Origin: Leisingera sp. ANG-M7
GTDB lineage: Bacteria; Pseudomonadota; Alphaproteobacteria; Rhodobacterales; Rhodobacteraceae
Assembly (NCBI RefSeq): GCF_000813965.1
Contig: NZ_JWLI01000001.1
Coordinates: forward strand, 186,001-250,000
Length of the DNA: 64,000 bases
Reading direction: 5' to 3'
How positions within the stretch are numbered: the stretch's first letter is position 1; every line of letters begins with the position of its first letter. Made by a program: the position numbers and the translations under genes. This document shows, one piece after another, positions 25,101 to 34,702 of this stretch. Below the pieces are notes generated by a model. That model did no database searches. It saw only the letters and a list, made by a program, of their open reading frames with translations, and was not told where the DNA came from.

Positions 25101-27266
25101 ATGTCGAAATCACCGGACGCCTTCCGCACCATCAGCGAAGTTGCGGAATGGCTGGACGTGCAGGCGCATGTTCTGCGCTTCTGGGAGAGCAAGTTCACCC
25201 AGGTCAAACCTGTAAAGCGCGCCGGCGGGCGGCGCTATTACCGGCCTGCGGACATGCAGCTTCTGGGCGGGATCAGGAAACTGCTGCACGTTGACGGATT
25301 GTCGATCAAGGAAGTGCAGGCACTGTTGCGCGAACAGGGCGTGGCCCATGTCGCCAGCCTGTCGCACCCACTGGACGGAGAGGAAGAGCCTGTTGTTGAG
25401 GCGCCACCGCCCGCGGACAAGCTGGGTGATGACTGGCAGGAATCGCTGGAGATGAGCGCGGAGGTCGCGCCCCAGCCCACCCCCGAAGACAGCAATGTCG
25501 TGGGATTCCCGAAACCTACCCTGCCGGACACCCCGCCGCCTGCTTCCCTCTCTACGCCTTCCCCGGCAACCCCAAGGCCCGAAGCCGCCGCTGCCCCGCA
25601 GATGCAGATGGACCTGGCACCGCCCGCCGCAAGCGGCGGCACCGCCCCGTCCGGAAACGCGCCGGCGGCCCCGGCATCGGCATCCCCCGCCCCTGCGGCA
25701 GAGCCCGCTGCCTCAGCAGGTGAGGATGCCGGTCAGGCCCAAGAGCAGGCCGAAGATGAAGCACAGTTTGCGGATCAGCCGGTTGAGCATCCGCCGGAAG
25801 CAGCGCAGCCATCCTCTGCCCTTGAACCGGAGGCACAGCCCGAAGCTGAGGACGCAGAACAGCCTGCCGCCGTAGACGCAGTGCGGGATCATGAGCCGGA
25901 AGCTGCCGAGACAAACCTTCCGCCTAGTGACGAAGCGGCCCAGGAGCAGGTTGCCGGACCCGCGGCCGAGGCGCCCCAAAAGCTTTTCGCGGATGACAGC
26001 GCCACAGAACCGGAAACCAGTACACCGCTGATGGAGGACGTCGCGGAGCCTGTCCCCGCGCCTGAAACCGCCGACCGGGTTAAGGAGCCTCAGGCCGGTT
26101 TTGCCGATGCGCCCGCCACTGCGGAGGAAGCGGCACCGGAAGCAACCGAGACAGCTGAAACAGCTGAACCTGTTGAAGACATTCCGGAAACCGCGCCGGA
26201 ACCGGCAGCGGAACCCGCCCCTGTTGCTCCCCCCTCCCCGCTGGAGGATATTGCTCCGCTGACAGGCCAGGAGCACTTACCGGAACCAGAGCTGAACTCC
26301 GAAGATGCCCCCGCAGAGGAGCCAGCCGCGGCCGCCGCCGAGCTGCCGCCTGTGGCCGGGAATCTGTTGCAGGAAGAAATTCAGGAAACCGCCCTGGAAG
26401 CGACTGCAGAGCCAGCCTCTGAGGCACCGTCCGCACCGCTGGAAGAGATCACGCCGCTGACCGGTCAGGATGACCTGTCAGAGCCGGAAGAACCTGAGGA
26501 GCCGGAACCGGATCTCACCGCTGCAGAAATGCCTCTGACCGCCAGGCTGCCCGCGGAAGAGGGTATTCAGGACCCTGCTCCGCAAGCCGAACCTGCGCCG
26601 GAACCCGCTGCCGCAGCCATGGATTTTGAGGAAGAGGACCTTACCTCTGCCGCCGGTCCTGATGCAGAAGAGCAGACGCCGCTTGCAGCAGAGCCTGCTG
26701 AGGAAGAGGCGCCGGCAGAACCGGCCCCGGCGGAAGACACGCTGGTTGCCGCCGCAGGGATGCAGCCGGAGGAGCCGCTGGATTTCGCCTTTGCCGCGGA
26801 AGAACCGGTGCCCGAGCCGGAGGAATCCCCCCTCTCCGACCCAGCCTCAGCCTTCCCGCCGCACGACTTGGACGAAGCTGCCCGCCAGGTGGATGCGCTG
26901 GAGTTTGCTGCTGGTTTCAACGGTGGCGATGGTGACGGCGCCGGGGAGGCAGCCCATCCGGACACAGCACTTGAGGACGAACCGGACGTGCAAACGGCTG
27001 CCGTGGAGGAGCCATCCGCCCAGCCGGACATTGTGCCCGGGGAAATGCCGGATGAGCCAGCCGAACCGGCAGCAGAGCCTGCGCTGGAGCATGCCGCTGA
27101 AGAGCCGGCAGAAACGCTCAGCGAAGAGTCTTCGGCTGCCCCGGCCCCAATTCAGCCCGGCATTCTGGCGCTGCTGGCAGAAACCCGCAGCCTGCCGCCG
27201 CAGTCGCTGGCGGCAATTGCCGCCTGCGCCGAAGAGCTGCGCACGCTTGTTCAGGACAGGTCCTGA
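25101..27266 (+). CDS. MerR-family protein with ~600-aa acidic Pro/Ala/Glu-rich extension
   Basis: Residues 1-90 form a MerR-type winged helix ([42 protein letters not shown]), as in the regulator usually found after ihfA in this group. From about residue 90 to 680 the protein is a low-complexity chain rich in Glu, Pro and Ala, presumably disordered. It contains a 39-residue duplication at 359-397 and 425-463 (shared core PLTGQ). A short, probably helical C-terminus (about 683-721, [31 protein letters not shown]) follows. The orthologues I recall are much shorter. No frameshift is visible. DNA target unknown. Confidence 0.85.
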   Translation: MSKSPDAFRTISEVAEWLDVQAHVLRFWESKFTQVKPVKRAGGRRYYRPADMQLLGGIRKLLHVDGLSIKEVQALLREQGVAHVASLSHPLDGEEEPVVEAPPPADKLGDDWQESLEMSAEVAPQPTPEDSNVVGFPKPTLPDTPPPASLSTPSPATPRPEAAAAPQMQMDLAPPAASGGTAPSGNAPAAPASASPAPAAEPAASAGEDAGQAQEQAEDEAQFADQPVEHPPEAAQPSSALEPEAQPEAEDAEQPAAVDAVRDHEPEAAETNLPPSDEAAQEQVAGPAAEAPQKLFADDSATEPETSTPLMEDVAEPVPAPETADRVKEPQAGFADAPATAEEAAPEATETAETAEPVEDIPETAPEPAAEPAPVAPPSPLEDIAPLTGQEHLPEPELNSEDAPAEEPAAAAAELPPVAGNLLQEEIQETALEATAEPASEAPSAPLEEITPLTGQDDLSEPEEPEEPEPDLTAAEMPLTARLPAEEGIQDPAPQAEPAPEPAAAAMDFEEEDLTSAAGPDAEEQTPLAAEPAEEEAPAEPAPAEDTLVAAAGMQPEEPLDFAFAAEEPVPEPEESPLSDPASAFPPHDLDEAARQVDALEFAAGFNGGDGDGAGEAAHPDTALEDEPDVQTAAVEEPSAQPDIVPGEMPDEPAEPAAEPALEHAAEEPAETLSEESSAAPAPIQPGILALLAETRSLPPQSLAAIAACAEELRTLVQDRS

Positions 27267-27405
27267 AGCCGGCACGCCGGAAATCACCTGATTTCCGGGC
27301 CTGCCCCGGCAACTGCTTCTGCCTGCTGAATTTCTTTGCGGGGCGGCAAAAAATCTTGCCGCCCCCTCTTGCCCCTGCCGCCAAAACGGTTAGAAGGCTT
27401 TGCAA

Positions 27406-27482
27406 CGGGCTATGGCGCAGCCTGGTAGCGCGTCCGTCTGGGGGACGGAAGGTCGCAGGTTCGAGTCCTGCTAGCCCGACCA
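27406..27482 (+). tRNA. tRNA-Pro (anticodon GGG)
   Basis: This is a 77-nt cloverleaf with acceptor stem CGGGCTA / TAGCCCG, discriminator A and an encoded CCA end. The D arm contains GGCGCAGCCTGGTAGC. The anticodon stem TCCGT / ACGGA flanks the loop CTGGGGG, giving anticodon GGG. The T arm contains GGTTCGAGTCC. It reads proline codons CCC and CCU. A strong intrinsic terminator follows within 10 nt. Confidence 0.97.
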
Positions 27483-27487
27483 TATGA

Positions 27488-27522
27488 AAAACGCCCGGGT
27501 GTTCACGCACCCGGGCGTTTTC
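27488..27522 (+). terminator. Terminator after tRNA-Pro
   Basis: The stem AAACGCCCGGGTG / CACCCGGGCGTTT with a 6-nt loop ends in TTTTC on the plus strand. It lies directly 3' of the tRNA. Confidence 0.85.
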
Positions 27523-27620
27523 GTATCCAGCGCAAGGCGTTGCCGGTTGCGAACTGGGATTGCGAACCGGCCCCGTTTGGGCCAGCATCGCCGCAAAGCC
27601 GGCGCGGAGGGGGACAGGAC

Positions 27621-28700
27621 ATGACAGGCGTATTGCCCAGCCAGACCATCGAAACAATGCTGGAGCGCGGGGAGATCACCGTCAGCACGCCGCTGGTGGA
27701 GGGCCAGGTGCAGCCCGCCAGCCTTGATTTGCGCCTGGGCAACGTGGCCTACCGGGTGCGGGCGTCTTTTCTGGCCGGTCAAGGCCGCAGCGTTTCCGAC
27801 CGGCTGACCGAGTTTGAGATGCACCGGATCGACCTGAGCAATGGCGCTGTTCTGGAAAAGGGTTGCGTCTATGTGGTGCCGCTGATGGAAGGGCTGGCGC
27901 TGCCGCAGGATGTTTCTGCCGTCGCCAATGCCAAAAGCTCCACCGGGCGTCTGGACCTCCTGACCCGCACCATCACCGACGGCGGCGAGGAGTTTGACCG
28001 CATCAAGCCCGGCTACACCGGGCCGCTTTATGCGGAGATCTGCCCCCGCTCCTTCTCGGTGCTGGTGCGCCCTGGCATGCGCCTCAATCAGATCCGTTTC
28101 CGCACCGGCCAGGCGGTCCTAAGTGATGCCGAACTGAAGATGCTGCACGCCGGAAGCCCGCTGGTGGATGGCGAGGCAGTGATCGAGGATGGGCTGGGTT
28201 TTTCCGTCGACCTGAAGCTGCCCAGCACCGATCTGGTCGGCTACCGCGCCAAGCCCCACACCGGCGTCATCGACCTGGACCGAATCGGCGAATACGACCC
28301 GCAGGAATACTGGGAAGAGGTCCGCACCAAGGATGGCCGCATCATCCTGGACCCCGGCGCGTTTTATATTCTGGTGAGTCGCGAGGCGGTGCATATCCCG
28401 CCCGCCTATGCGGCGGAGATGGCCCCCTATCTGGCGATGGTCGGTGAATTCCGGGTGCATTACGCCGGTTTCTTCGACCCCGGTTTCGGCCATGACGCGG
28501 CCGGCGGCACCGGCTCGCGCGGGGTGCTGGAAGTGCGCTGCCACGAGGCACCCTTTGTGCTGGAGCACGGCCAAGTGGTCGGCCGCCTCGTCTATGAGAA
28601 GATGGCCGAGGTGCCGGAGCAGCTTTATGGTGCTGGCATTGCCTCGAACTACCAGGGCCAGGGGCTGAAGCTGTCGAAGCATTTCAAGACGCCTGCTTGA
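27621..28700 (+). CDS. dcd: 2'-deoxycytidine 5'-triphosphate deaminase (double-domain)
   Basis: This is the ~360-residue alphaproteobacterial DCD, in which two dUTPase-like domains are joined in one chain. The segment VQPASLDLRLGNVAYRV, the NAKSSTGRLDLLTRTI motif containing the active-site Ser/Arg, and YAEICPRSFSVLVRPGMRLNQIR are present, with a second domain repeating VSREAVHIPPAYAAEM. It converts dCTP to dUTP for thymidylate synthesis. ATG 27621 follows GGAGGGGGACAGGAC. It converges on the Lrp gene. Confidence 0.9.
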   Translation: MTGVLPSQTIETMLERGEITVSTPLVEGQVQPASLDLRLGNVAYRVRASFLAGQGRSVSDRLTEFEMHRIDLSNGAVLEKGCVYVVPLMEGLALPQDVSAVANAKSSTGRLDLLTRTITDGGEEFDRIKPGYTGPLYAEICPRSFSVLVRPGMRLNQIRFRTGQAVLSDAELKMLHAGSPLVDGEAVIEDGLGFSVDLKLPSTDLVGYRAKPHTGVIDLDRIGEYDPQEYWEEVRTKDGRIILDPGAFYILVSREAVHIPPAYAAEMAPYLAMVGEFRVHYAGFFDPGFGHDAAGGTGSRGVLEVRCHEAPFVLEHGQVVGRLVYEKMAEVPEQLYGAGIASNYQGQGLKLSKHFKTPA

Positions 28701-28708
28701 CCCCGTTC

Positions 28709-28728
28709 GCCCGGCGGCACCGCCGGGC
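28709..28728. terminator. Stem-loop between dcd and lrp-type gene
   Basis: The 9-bp arms GCCCGGCGG / CCGCCGGGC with a 2-nt centre (28709-28728) lie in the 44-bp gap between convergent stop codons. No U-tract is present. Confidence 0.4.
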
Positions 28729-28744
28729 CGCGGCATCCGCGCCC

Positions 28745-29278
28745 TCAACGCTTGATATACAGTTCCTCCTCCAGTTCCGCGCTGACGCCGGCCTGCACAG
28801 TGCGCTCCAGATGAGTGGAGAGCGTCATGTAGGTGCGGGTGCCGCGCACCCCTTCGACGTCGTAGATGCGGGCCAGCAGCCCCTCCAGAGCATGGGGTGA
28901 GGCGACTCGAACCTTGAGGATCAGACAGGTGTCGCCGGTGGCGGTGTGGATCTCCTCCACCTCCGGCCAGGCCTCCAGTGACAAAAGTTCTGCCGTCTTG
29001 CCCCAGCCGACCGTGTCCACATGGATGAAGGCCAGCATCGGCTTGCCCACCGCAGGCCCGTCCAGCTGCGCCACCGTCGCCCGGATCGCGCCAGAGGCCC
29101 TGAGCCGCTTCACCCGCTCATGAACCGCGGGCGCCGAGAGGCCCACCTCCTGCCCTATGGCGGCATAGGACAGGGTCGCATCGACGCTCAGCGCGCCTAA
29201 TATTTTTCGGTCCAAAGCGTCGAGAACACGGGCAGCGCCGCCGTTCCTCCGAACCTCATCTGTTTTTTCCCTGACCAT
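28745..29278 (-). CDS. Lrp/AsnC-family regulator
   Basis: The protein (177 residues from ATG 29278; 186 if 29305 is used) has an N-terminal helix-turn-helix (LDALDRKILGALSVDATLSYAAIGQEVGLSAPAVHERVKRL) and an AsnC ligand domain with EEIHTATGDTCLILKVRV. It is divergent from the MFS transporter gene at 29350, 71 bp away, so it likely controls that exporter in response to an amino acid. The 29278 start has a better purine-rich site and is preferred. Confidence 0.9.
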   Translation of the reverse strand: MVREKTDEVRRNGGAARVLDALDRKILGALSVDATLSYAAIGQEVGLSAPAVHERVKRLRASGAIRATVAQLDGPAVGKPMLAFIHVDTVGWGKTAELLSLEAWPEVEEIHTATGDTCLILKVRVASPHALEGLLARIYDVEGVRGTRTYMTLSTHLERTVQAGVSAELEEELYIKR

Positions 29279-29349
29279 TTCCGCCCGCCCTTCACAGAAC
29301 CTCATTCAGCATTTAGCAAGGATACCTGAACATTCTTCAAGGTAAACCC

Positions 29350-30504
29350 ATGCGAACCCCAATTCTGATCCTGATGAGCGCCATTGGCGTGATTGGCGCG
29401 AACTCCCTGCTGCTGTCGCCAGTGGTGACGGCGGTCAGCCAGACGCTGAATGCCACCACCGCAGAGGTGATGCGGGCCGCCAGCGCCTATGGGCTGGGGG
29501 TTGCAGCGGCGGCGCTGCTGCTGGCACCGCTGGGGGACCGGATCGGCGCCGGGCGGCTAATGCGCGCGGCGCTCTTGCTGCTGGGCGCCGGGCTGGGCGC
29601 AAGTGCTGCAGCGCCGGATGCCTGGTGGCTGATGGCGGCACAGGCTGTCTGCGGGCTGGCGGCCGGGGCAGCCCTGCCCTCAATCTACACGCTGGCGATG
29701 GTGATTGCGCCCAAGGGGCGCGAGGCGCGGGTTCTGGGCTATGTGCTGGCGGGCTGGACGGTGTCGATGGTGCTGGGTGTCAGCGTCAGCGCCTGGGCCA
29801 CTGATCTCGCGGGCTGGCGCGCGGTCTATGGCACGCTGGCGGGTGTGGCGCTGCTGCTGTGGGGCGCTTCGGCCCAAATGCGTGCTGCGGGCAGCCCCAG
29901 CGGCCAGGCCACCTCGCCGCTGACGGCGCTGCGGGTGCCAGGGATTTTCCGCGGCCTGCTGGCAACCGGGCTGCTGATGATGGGGTTTTACAGCAGCTAT
30001 TTCTTTACCGGTGCCCATATCACCCAAGCGCTTGGCCTCAGCACCACGCAGGCGGGCCTGTTGCCGCTGTTCTACGGCATCGGCTTTGGCCTCGCCGTGC
30101 TGCTGGATCCGCTGCTGGACCGGCTGGGACTGGCCCGCGCCACTGCGCCGGTGCTGCTGGTGGTCACAGCCAGCTACCTGCTGATGATGGCGGTGGCACC
30201 GCAATACCTGCTGCTGTTGGGGGCGGCCCTGGTCTGGGGCATGTTCCAGCATCTTGCCCTCAACCTGCTGGTGGCGCGCCTTACGGCGCTGGAGCCTGCG
30301 CAGCGCGGCGCGATCATGGGGCTTTACAGCACCGTCACCTATCTCTGCGTCTTTGCGGCGCCCTTTGCCGGCGGTCTGCTGTTCACTGCCTGGGGCCTCG
30401 CAGGCTGCCTGATGCTGTCCGCGCTGCTGGCGCTCAGCGGCGCGGCTGAGGCGCTTAGCCTCCGGCACAAGCCCGGCGCACTGCACGCCGGTTCTGCTAC
30501 TTGA
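29350..30504 (+). CDS. MFS transporter (drug/metabolite efflux type)
   Basis: The 384-residue protein has twelve predicted membrane helices, with the MFS loop signature LLAPLGDRIGAGRLMRA between helices 2 and 3. A C-terminal half beginning near GIFRGLLATGLLMMG mirrors the first. It most likely exports small molecules by proton antiport; substrate unknown, though the divergent Lrp-type regulator hints at amino acids or related compounds. Its last 8 nt overlap the opposing 65-aa gene. Confidence 0.87.
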   Translation: MRTPILILMSAIGVIGANSLLLSPVVTAVSQTLNATTAEVMRAASAYGLGVAAAALLLAPLGDRIGAGRLMRAALLLLGAGLGASAAAPDAWWLMAAQAVCGLAAGAALPSIYTLAMVIAPKGREARVLGYVLAGWTVSMVLGVSVSAWATDLAGWRAVYGTLAGVALLLWGASAQMRAAGSPSGQATSPLTALRVPGIFRGLLATGLLMMGFYSSYFFTGAHITQALGLSTTQAGLLPLFYGIGFGLAVLLDPLLDRLGLARATAPVLLVVTASYLLMMAVAPQYLLLLGAALVWGMFQHLALNLLVARLTALEPAQRGAIMGLYSTVTYLCVFAAPFAGGLLFTAWGLAGCLMLSALLALSGAAEALSLRHKPGALHAGSAT

Positions 30505-30694
30505 CCTTGGGAATGCGTGACCTTGCATTGCGGAATTTGAGCTGCGGGCTGGGGCCAGGTCCGAATCCCGGTGCCGGCCCCTTGCTCTTGCCCATACGCT
30601 TCGCGCCCTGCTGCGCGGCATGGCGCAGCCCGGCATTGACGGCGCGCCCGATCAGGCGGCGCAGCACCATGCGGATGATCCAGTTCGCGTTCAT
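30497..30694 (-). CDS. Small basic protein (65 aa), function unknown
   Basis: The frame encodes a 65-residue strongly basic protein: an amphipathic N-terminal helix (NWIIRMVLRRLIGRAVNAGLRHAAQQGAKRMGK) and a Pro/Gly-rich tail ending in IPKVK. No signal peptide or metal motif is present. Its stop codon overlaps the opposing MFS gene by 8 bp. It follows scpB by 81 nt on the same strand and may share its transcript. I recognise no characterised family. Confidence 0.6.
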   Translation of the reverse strand: MNANWIIRMVLRRLIGRAVNAGLRHAAQQGAKRMGKSKGPAPGFGPGPSPQLKFRNARSRIPKVK

Positions 30695-30775
30695 GGCTTC
30701 AGTCCTCTGCCTAGCCCTACGGGCATCTTAGAAAACCAATGCGGCAATTTCCGGGCGTTCCGGGACGCGCAGGCG

Positions 30776-31453
30776 TTACTCCTCGAACAGTTCCGCCTGT
30801 TCTTCTGCCTCGTCGTCCTCGTCGCTGCCCTGCCCCAGCGGCAGGCTGCCCGGCGGCGGGCGGTTCTCCAGGAGGCCCGCGGCGCGCAGCTCCTTGAGCC
30901 CCGGCAGGTCGCGGGCGCTTTCGAGGCCGAAGTGATCCAGGAAGTCCGGCGTCACCACAAAGGTCACCGGGCGGCCCGGCGTCATCCGGCGGCGGCCCAG
31001 GCGGATCCAGTCCATCTCCATCAGCTGGTCGATGGTGCCGCGCGACACCGAGACGCCGCGGATTTCCTCGATCTCCGCCCGTGTCACCGGCTGGTGATAG
31101 GCGACAATCGCCAGGGTCTCGATGGCGGCACGGCTCAGCTTGCGCAGCTCGGTGGTTTCCTTTTGCATCAAGAAGCCCAGATCCGGCGCCGTGCGGATCG
31201 CCCAGGCATCGCCCAGACGCACGACGCGCACCCCGCGGCCCTCATAGCGTTTGCGCAGATGCTCCAGCGCCTCGCGCGGGTTGCAGCCGGGCGGCATGCG
31301 GCCCTCAAGGTCGCGTAAAGTAACAGGCTCGGCGCTGGCGAACAGCACCGCCTCGACCATCCGCTCCTGCTCTGCCATCGGCGGCGCATCAAACAGGGTG
31401 TCGTTCTCGGTCCGGCCAGAGCTGCTGGCCGCATCCATGATCTGATCTTCCAT
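30776..31453 (-). CDS. scpB: Segregation and condensation protein B
   Basis: ScpB binds ScpA and helps Smc compact and segregate the chromosome. The 225-residue protein has the two winged helices typical of ScpB: MVEAVLFASAEPVTLRDLEGRMP and LSRAAIETLAIVAYHQPVTRAEIEEIRGVSV, with FVVTPDFLDHFGLESARDLPGL. It ends in an acidic tail. The ATG overlaps the scpA stop codon by 1 nt (TGATG), indicating translational coupling. Confidence 0.95.
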   Translation of the reverse strand: MEDQIMDAASSSGRTENDTLFDAPPMAEQERMVEAVLFASAEPVTLRDLEGRMPPGCNPREALEHLRKRYEGRGVRVVRLGDAWAIRTAPDLGFLMQKETTELRKLSRAAIETLAIVAYHQPVTRAEIEEIRGVSVSRGTIDQLMEMDWIRLGRRRMTPGRPVTFVVTPDFLDHFGLESARDLPGLKELRAAGLLENRPPPGSLPLGQGSDEDDEAEEQAELFEE

Positions 31454-32247
31454 CAGGTATCCTCGTCGAGGCTGCGCAGCTGAATGGGCGCAAATGTTTC
31501 GCTCTGGCGCAGCTCGGCCTTGCCTTCCTTGACCAGCTGCAGCGAGGCGGCAAAGGTCGCCGCGGTGGCAGAGCGCCGCTTCACGGGATCGCTGTGCCAG
31601 CCGTCGGGCAGATAGCTGATCAGGTCGGTCCAGTCGCCGGTGAAGCCCAGCAAATGGCGCATCCGGTCCAGCGCCTCCTCCATGGTGAAGACCGAGTCGC
31701 GGTCCATCACGAAGGGGCGGAAATCCTCCTTGGTGCGGATGCGGGCGTAGGCCTGCATCAGATCCAAGAGGTTGGCGGTATAGGTGACGGTCTTGATGCG
31801 GGCGACGCTCTCTTCCTCGCCGCGGGCAAAGAAGTCGCGGCCCAGCCGGTCGCGGGCCATCAGCCGCGCGGCGGCGTCGCGCATTGCCTGCAGACGTTCG
31901 AGCTGGAACGCCAGGTGCGCCGCCAGTTCTTCGCCCGACGGCCCCTCTTCCTCCGGGTCCGGGGGCAAAAGCAGGCGGGATTTCAGGAACGCCAGCCAGG
32001 CCGCCATCACCAGATAGTCGGCCGCCAGTTCGATCCGCAGTTCCTTGGCCTTCTCGACAAAGGCCAGATACTGCTTTGCCAGCTCCAGCACCGAGATCCG
32101 GCGCAGGTCCACCTTCTGGGTACGCGACAGCGTCAGCAGAAGGTCCAGCGGGCCTTCGAACCCGTCCACGTCCACGATCAGGGCTTCGGCCGCCAGCCGT
32201 TCCTCTACGCTCGTGTCCGCTTCTGAAAAAAGTGTCTGCTCAGCCAT
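31453..32247 (-). CDS. scpA: Segregation and condensation protein A
   Basis: The 264-residue kleisin has the ScpA N-terminus VDGFEGPLDLLLTLSRTQKVDLRRISVLELAKQYLAF and a C-terminal winged helix (TAATFAASLQLVKEGKAELRQSETFAPIQL) that closes the Smc ring. It starts at ATG 32247, inside the last 8 nt of nagZ, and overlaps scpB by 1 nt. nagZ, scpA and scpB therefore form a translationally coupled unit. Confidence 0.95.
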   Translation of the reverse strand: MAEQTLFSEADTSVEERLAAEALIVDVDGFEGPLDLLLTLSRTQKVDLRRISVLELAKQYLAFVEKAKELRIELAADYLVMAAWLAFLKSRLLLPPDPEEEGPSGEELAAHLAFQLERLQAMRDAAARLMARDRLGRDFFARGEEESVARIKTVTYTANLLDLMQAYARIRTKEDFRPFVMDRDSVFTMEEALDRMRHLLGFTGDWTDLISYLPDGWHSDPVKRRSATAATFAASLQLVKEGKAELRQSETFAPIQLRSLDEDT

Positions 32248-33244
32248 ACACCTGCCCGCCCATGAGGGCGGCAAGTTCTCTTTCAGCGCTCATAATGTCA
32301 AGGGCAACAGGCGCGCGGCGGGCCTCCAGCGCGCGCTCTGCGCGGGTCTGTGCCGCCTCGCTCATGGTGCCTGCGGCCTCAGCCACGGCGATCCGCTCCT
32401 CCAGCGGGGCATTGCACAGCAGGACCACATCGCAGCCTGCCTCGATCGAGGCGCGGGCGTTGCCGGCCAGCGATCCCTGCAGCGCCTTCATCGAGATGTC
32501 GTCGGTCATGATCAGCCCGTCAAAGCCGATGCGTTCCCGAATGAGCCGCATCATCACCGGCGAGGTGGTGGCGGGCCGGTCGTCATAAGCCTCATAGACC
32601 AGATGCGCGGTCATCCCCAGCGGCAGGTCGCTAAGCGCTGCGAAGGCTGCGAAGTCGTTTTCCTCCAGCATTTCCGGGTGGCTGGCCACATGCGGCAGGT
32701 CCAGGTGGCTGTCGGCGGTGGCGCGGCCGTGGCCGGGAATGTGCTTCAGCACCGGCAGCACGCCGCCATCCAGATGCGCGGTGGCCACCGTGCGGGCAAT
32801 CCGCGCCACGGTTGCAGCGCTGGTGCCATAGCAGCGGTTGCGCAGGAATTCGTGGGTCTCCGCATAGGCGATGTCAGCGATTGGCGCGCAATTGCTGTCG
32901 ATGCCCAGCGTGTGCAGCTCATGCGCAATCAGCCGGTAGCGCAGATACATCGCCCGGACGGCATCCTCGCCGGCCAGCTGCACATGCTGCAGCGGCGGAT
33001 GCCAGTTGCGCGCCAAGGGTTTGCGCAGCCGCTGTACCCGGCCGCCCTCCTGGTCGATGGTGATGGGGCAATTGCGGCCCACCGCCTCGCGGAAGTCACT
33101 GCACAGGGCCTGGATCTGCTCGACGTCTTCCAGATTGCGGGCAAACAGGATGAAGCCAAACGGATCAGCATCGCGGAAGAACGCCTTTTCGTCTGCTGTC
33201 AGCCGCAGGCCTTCAGCGTCAAGGATCGTAGCTCCGTAGGTCAT
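32240..33244 (-). CDS. nagZ: Beta-N-acetylhexosaminidase NagZ
   Basis: This glycoside hydrolase family 3 enzyme (334 residues) removes GlcNAc from GlcNAc-anhydroMurNAc in cytosolic peptidoglycan recycling. It has FGFILFARNLED, ITIDQEGGRVQRL, KHIPGHGRATADSHLDLPHV (the Asp/His catalytic loop) and LIMTDDISMKAL with the nucleophile Asp. No signal peptide is present, as expected. It overlaps scpA by 8 nt. Its product feeds AnmK, encoded at 11673-12782. Confidence 0.95.
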   Translation of the reverse strand: MTYGATILDAEGLRLTADEKAFFRDADPFGFILFARNLEDVEQIQALCSDFREAVGRNCPITIDQEGGRVQRLRKPLARNWHPPLQHVQLAGEDAVRAMYLRYRLIAHELHTLGIDSNCAPIADIAYAETHEFLRNRCYGTSAATVARIARTVATAHLDGGVLPVLKHIPGHGRATADSHLDLPHVASHPEMLEENDFAAFAALSDLPLGMTAHLVYEAYDDRPATTSPVMMRLIRERIGFDGLIMTDDISMKALQGSLAGNARASIEAGCDVVLLCNAPLEERIAVAEAAGTMSEAAQTRAERALEARRAPVALDIMSAERELAALMGGQVYG

Positions 33245-33369
33245 GAGTGCCCCCTGCGCTTCCTCCTAGAAACAAAAGCACCTGTTTCAGGATGCCGACG
33301 ACCCGCCGGGGAGGTACCGGCGGGCGTCGCCCGGAACTGCCAGGCAGTAGAAGTATTTCACTTACATCA

Positions 33370-34584
33370 TTACCGGGTGGTTACCGGAATACAATCCGCG
33401 TTCCCTGCCACCAGCGCCGAGCAGAACCGGCGCGCATCCGACAGCCCGTCAAACCCCATCGCCCGCAAGCGGTAGAACGTCCGACCGCCGCTTTCGGCAC
33501 GCTGAATCACCCGCTGCTTGGTGTCCAGATACTCCGGGAAGCGGGCGCTGATACGGTTCCATTCCGCGCGCGCAACTTCCGGGCTTTCATAGGCGCCCAG
33601 CTGCGCCAGGCGGGTGCCGGCGGCAAGGGTTGCAGGGTCCACATCGACGGTTCCGGCACGCGCTGCCGGTGCGGCTGCGGCCGGAGCGGAGCTGAACCGT
33701 GCGGGGCGGGCCGAGGGCCGCAGCGAGACCTTGACGCCGGGCGCATTCAGCACCGCCGGAGAAGCTGCGGCTGCAGCCAGTGCCGGCTGCAGCGGTTCCG
33801 GCTGCACGATCGCCGGAGCTGCTGCCGAGGCGGGAACCGCAGCGGAAACATCCTCGGCTTCGCGCGCAAGCTCCGCCACCAGCGCATCAATGTCACCGTT
33901 CTGGAAGGAGGCCACCGCTTCATCGCTGACATTGGTTGAGGCACCAGGGGCAGAAGGAATCTCAGGCTCAGCCGGGACAGCAGGCAATTCCGCTGCCGGC
34001 GCGGCTTCGGCTGCCAGTTCCGGCAGCGGCTTGTCATCTTCTGTCAGCTCAATGGCAGCGGGCGCCAGGGTGAGCCGGTCCGCGGGCGCCTCGGCGCTGC
34101 CGCTGGCCGCCACCGCGTTCACCGCCAGCCCCTGATGGTCGGCCTGGCTGCCGCCCGGGTTTTCGGGCTGCTCGCGCATCGGGCCTTCGGCGGCACGCAC
34201 CACCGGCACACCGCTGACGTCGCGCATCACCAGCTTGTAGCCCCAGAAGCCGACACCTGCGACCAGCGCGATGGAGGCCACCGCGCCCAGGATGCTCAAC
34301 GATTTGGAAAACCGCGCCCGCAGCCCCGCCGGCGCCGCGGCATAGGCCGCATACGCATCCGCGCCGTAGCCCTGCCCCTCTGGCTGATAGCCATAGGCCG
34401 GGTCTTCATAGCCGTAACCCGGCTCTGCCCCGGGCCCGGAGTACTGCTGGCCGGCATACGGCTGCGCCGCATAGGTCTGATCGGTGTACTGCTGCCCGTA
34501 TGAGCCGCCAGTTGCGGTGTTCTGCTCCTGAACATCGCCCTGTGAATAGGCGTGGCCCTGGCCCGCCTGCGCAAAATACGCCAT
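33370..34584 (-). CDS. SPOR-domain cell-envelope protein
   Basis: The 404-residue protein has a Gln/Tyr/Gly-rich cytoplasmic N-terminus (residues 1-85), one membrane helix (about 92-116, LGAVASIALVAGVGFWGYKLVM), a Pro/Ala/Glu-rich periplasmic linker and a C-terminal SPOR domain (about 325-404; TRLAQLGAYESPEVARAEW). SPOR domains bind peptidoglycan lacking stem peptides at the division septum, so a role in cell division is inferred. It lies between argS and nagZ, as in relatives. Start at ATG 34584. Confidence 0.88.
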   Translation of the reverse strand: MAYFAQAGQGHAYSQGDVQEQNTATGGSYGQQYTDQTYAAQPYAGQQYSGPGAEPGYGYEDPAYGYQPEGQGYGADAYAAYAAAPAGLRARFSKSLSILGAVASIALVAGVGFWGYKLVMRDVSGVPVVRAAEGPMREQPENPGGSQADHQGLAVNAVAASGSAEAPADRLTLAPAAIELTEDDKPLPELAAEAAPAAELPAVPAEPEIPSAPGASTNVSDEAVASFQNGDIDALVAELAREAEDVSAAVPASAAAPAIVQPEPLQPALAAAAASPAVLNAPGVKVSLRPSARPARFSSAPAAAAPAARAGTVDVDPATLAAGTRLAQLGAYESPEVARAEWNRISARFPEYLDTKQRVIQRAESGGRTFYRLRAMGFDGLSDARRFCSALVAGNADCIPVTTR

Positions 34585-34702
34585 TGTCCGCCTCACTGCC
34601 CGGTTCGGCAGCACCTAAGGTGGTGCTGCGACCCAAGTCTCTTGAACTGCCTCAGTCCGGCGGAATGTGTGATTTATTCCCTCAGGGGACAGGCCCCTTT
34701 GG

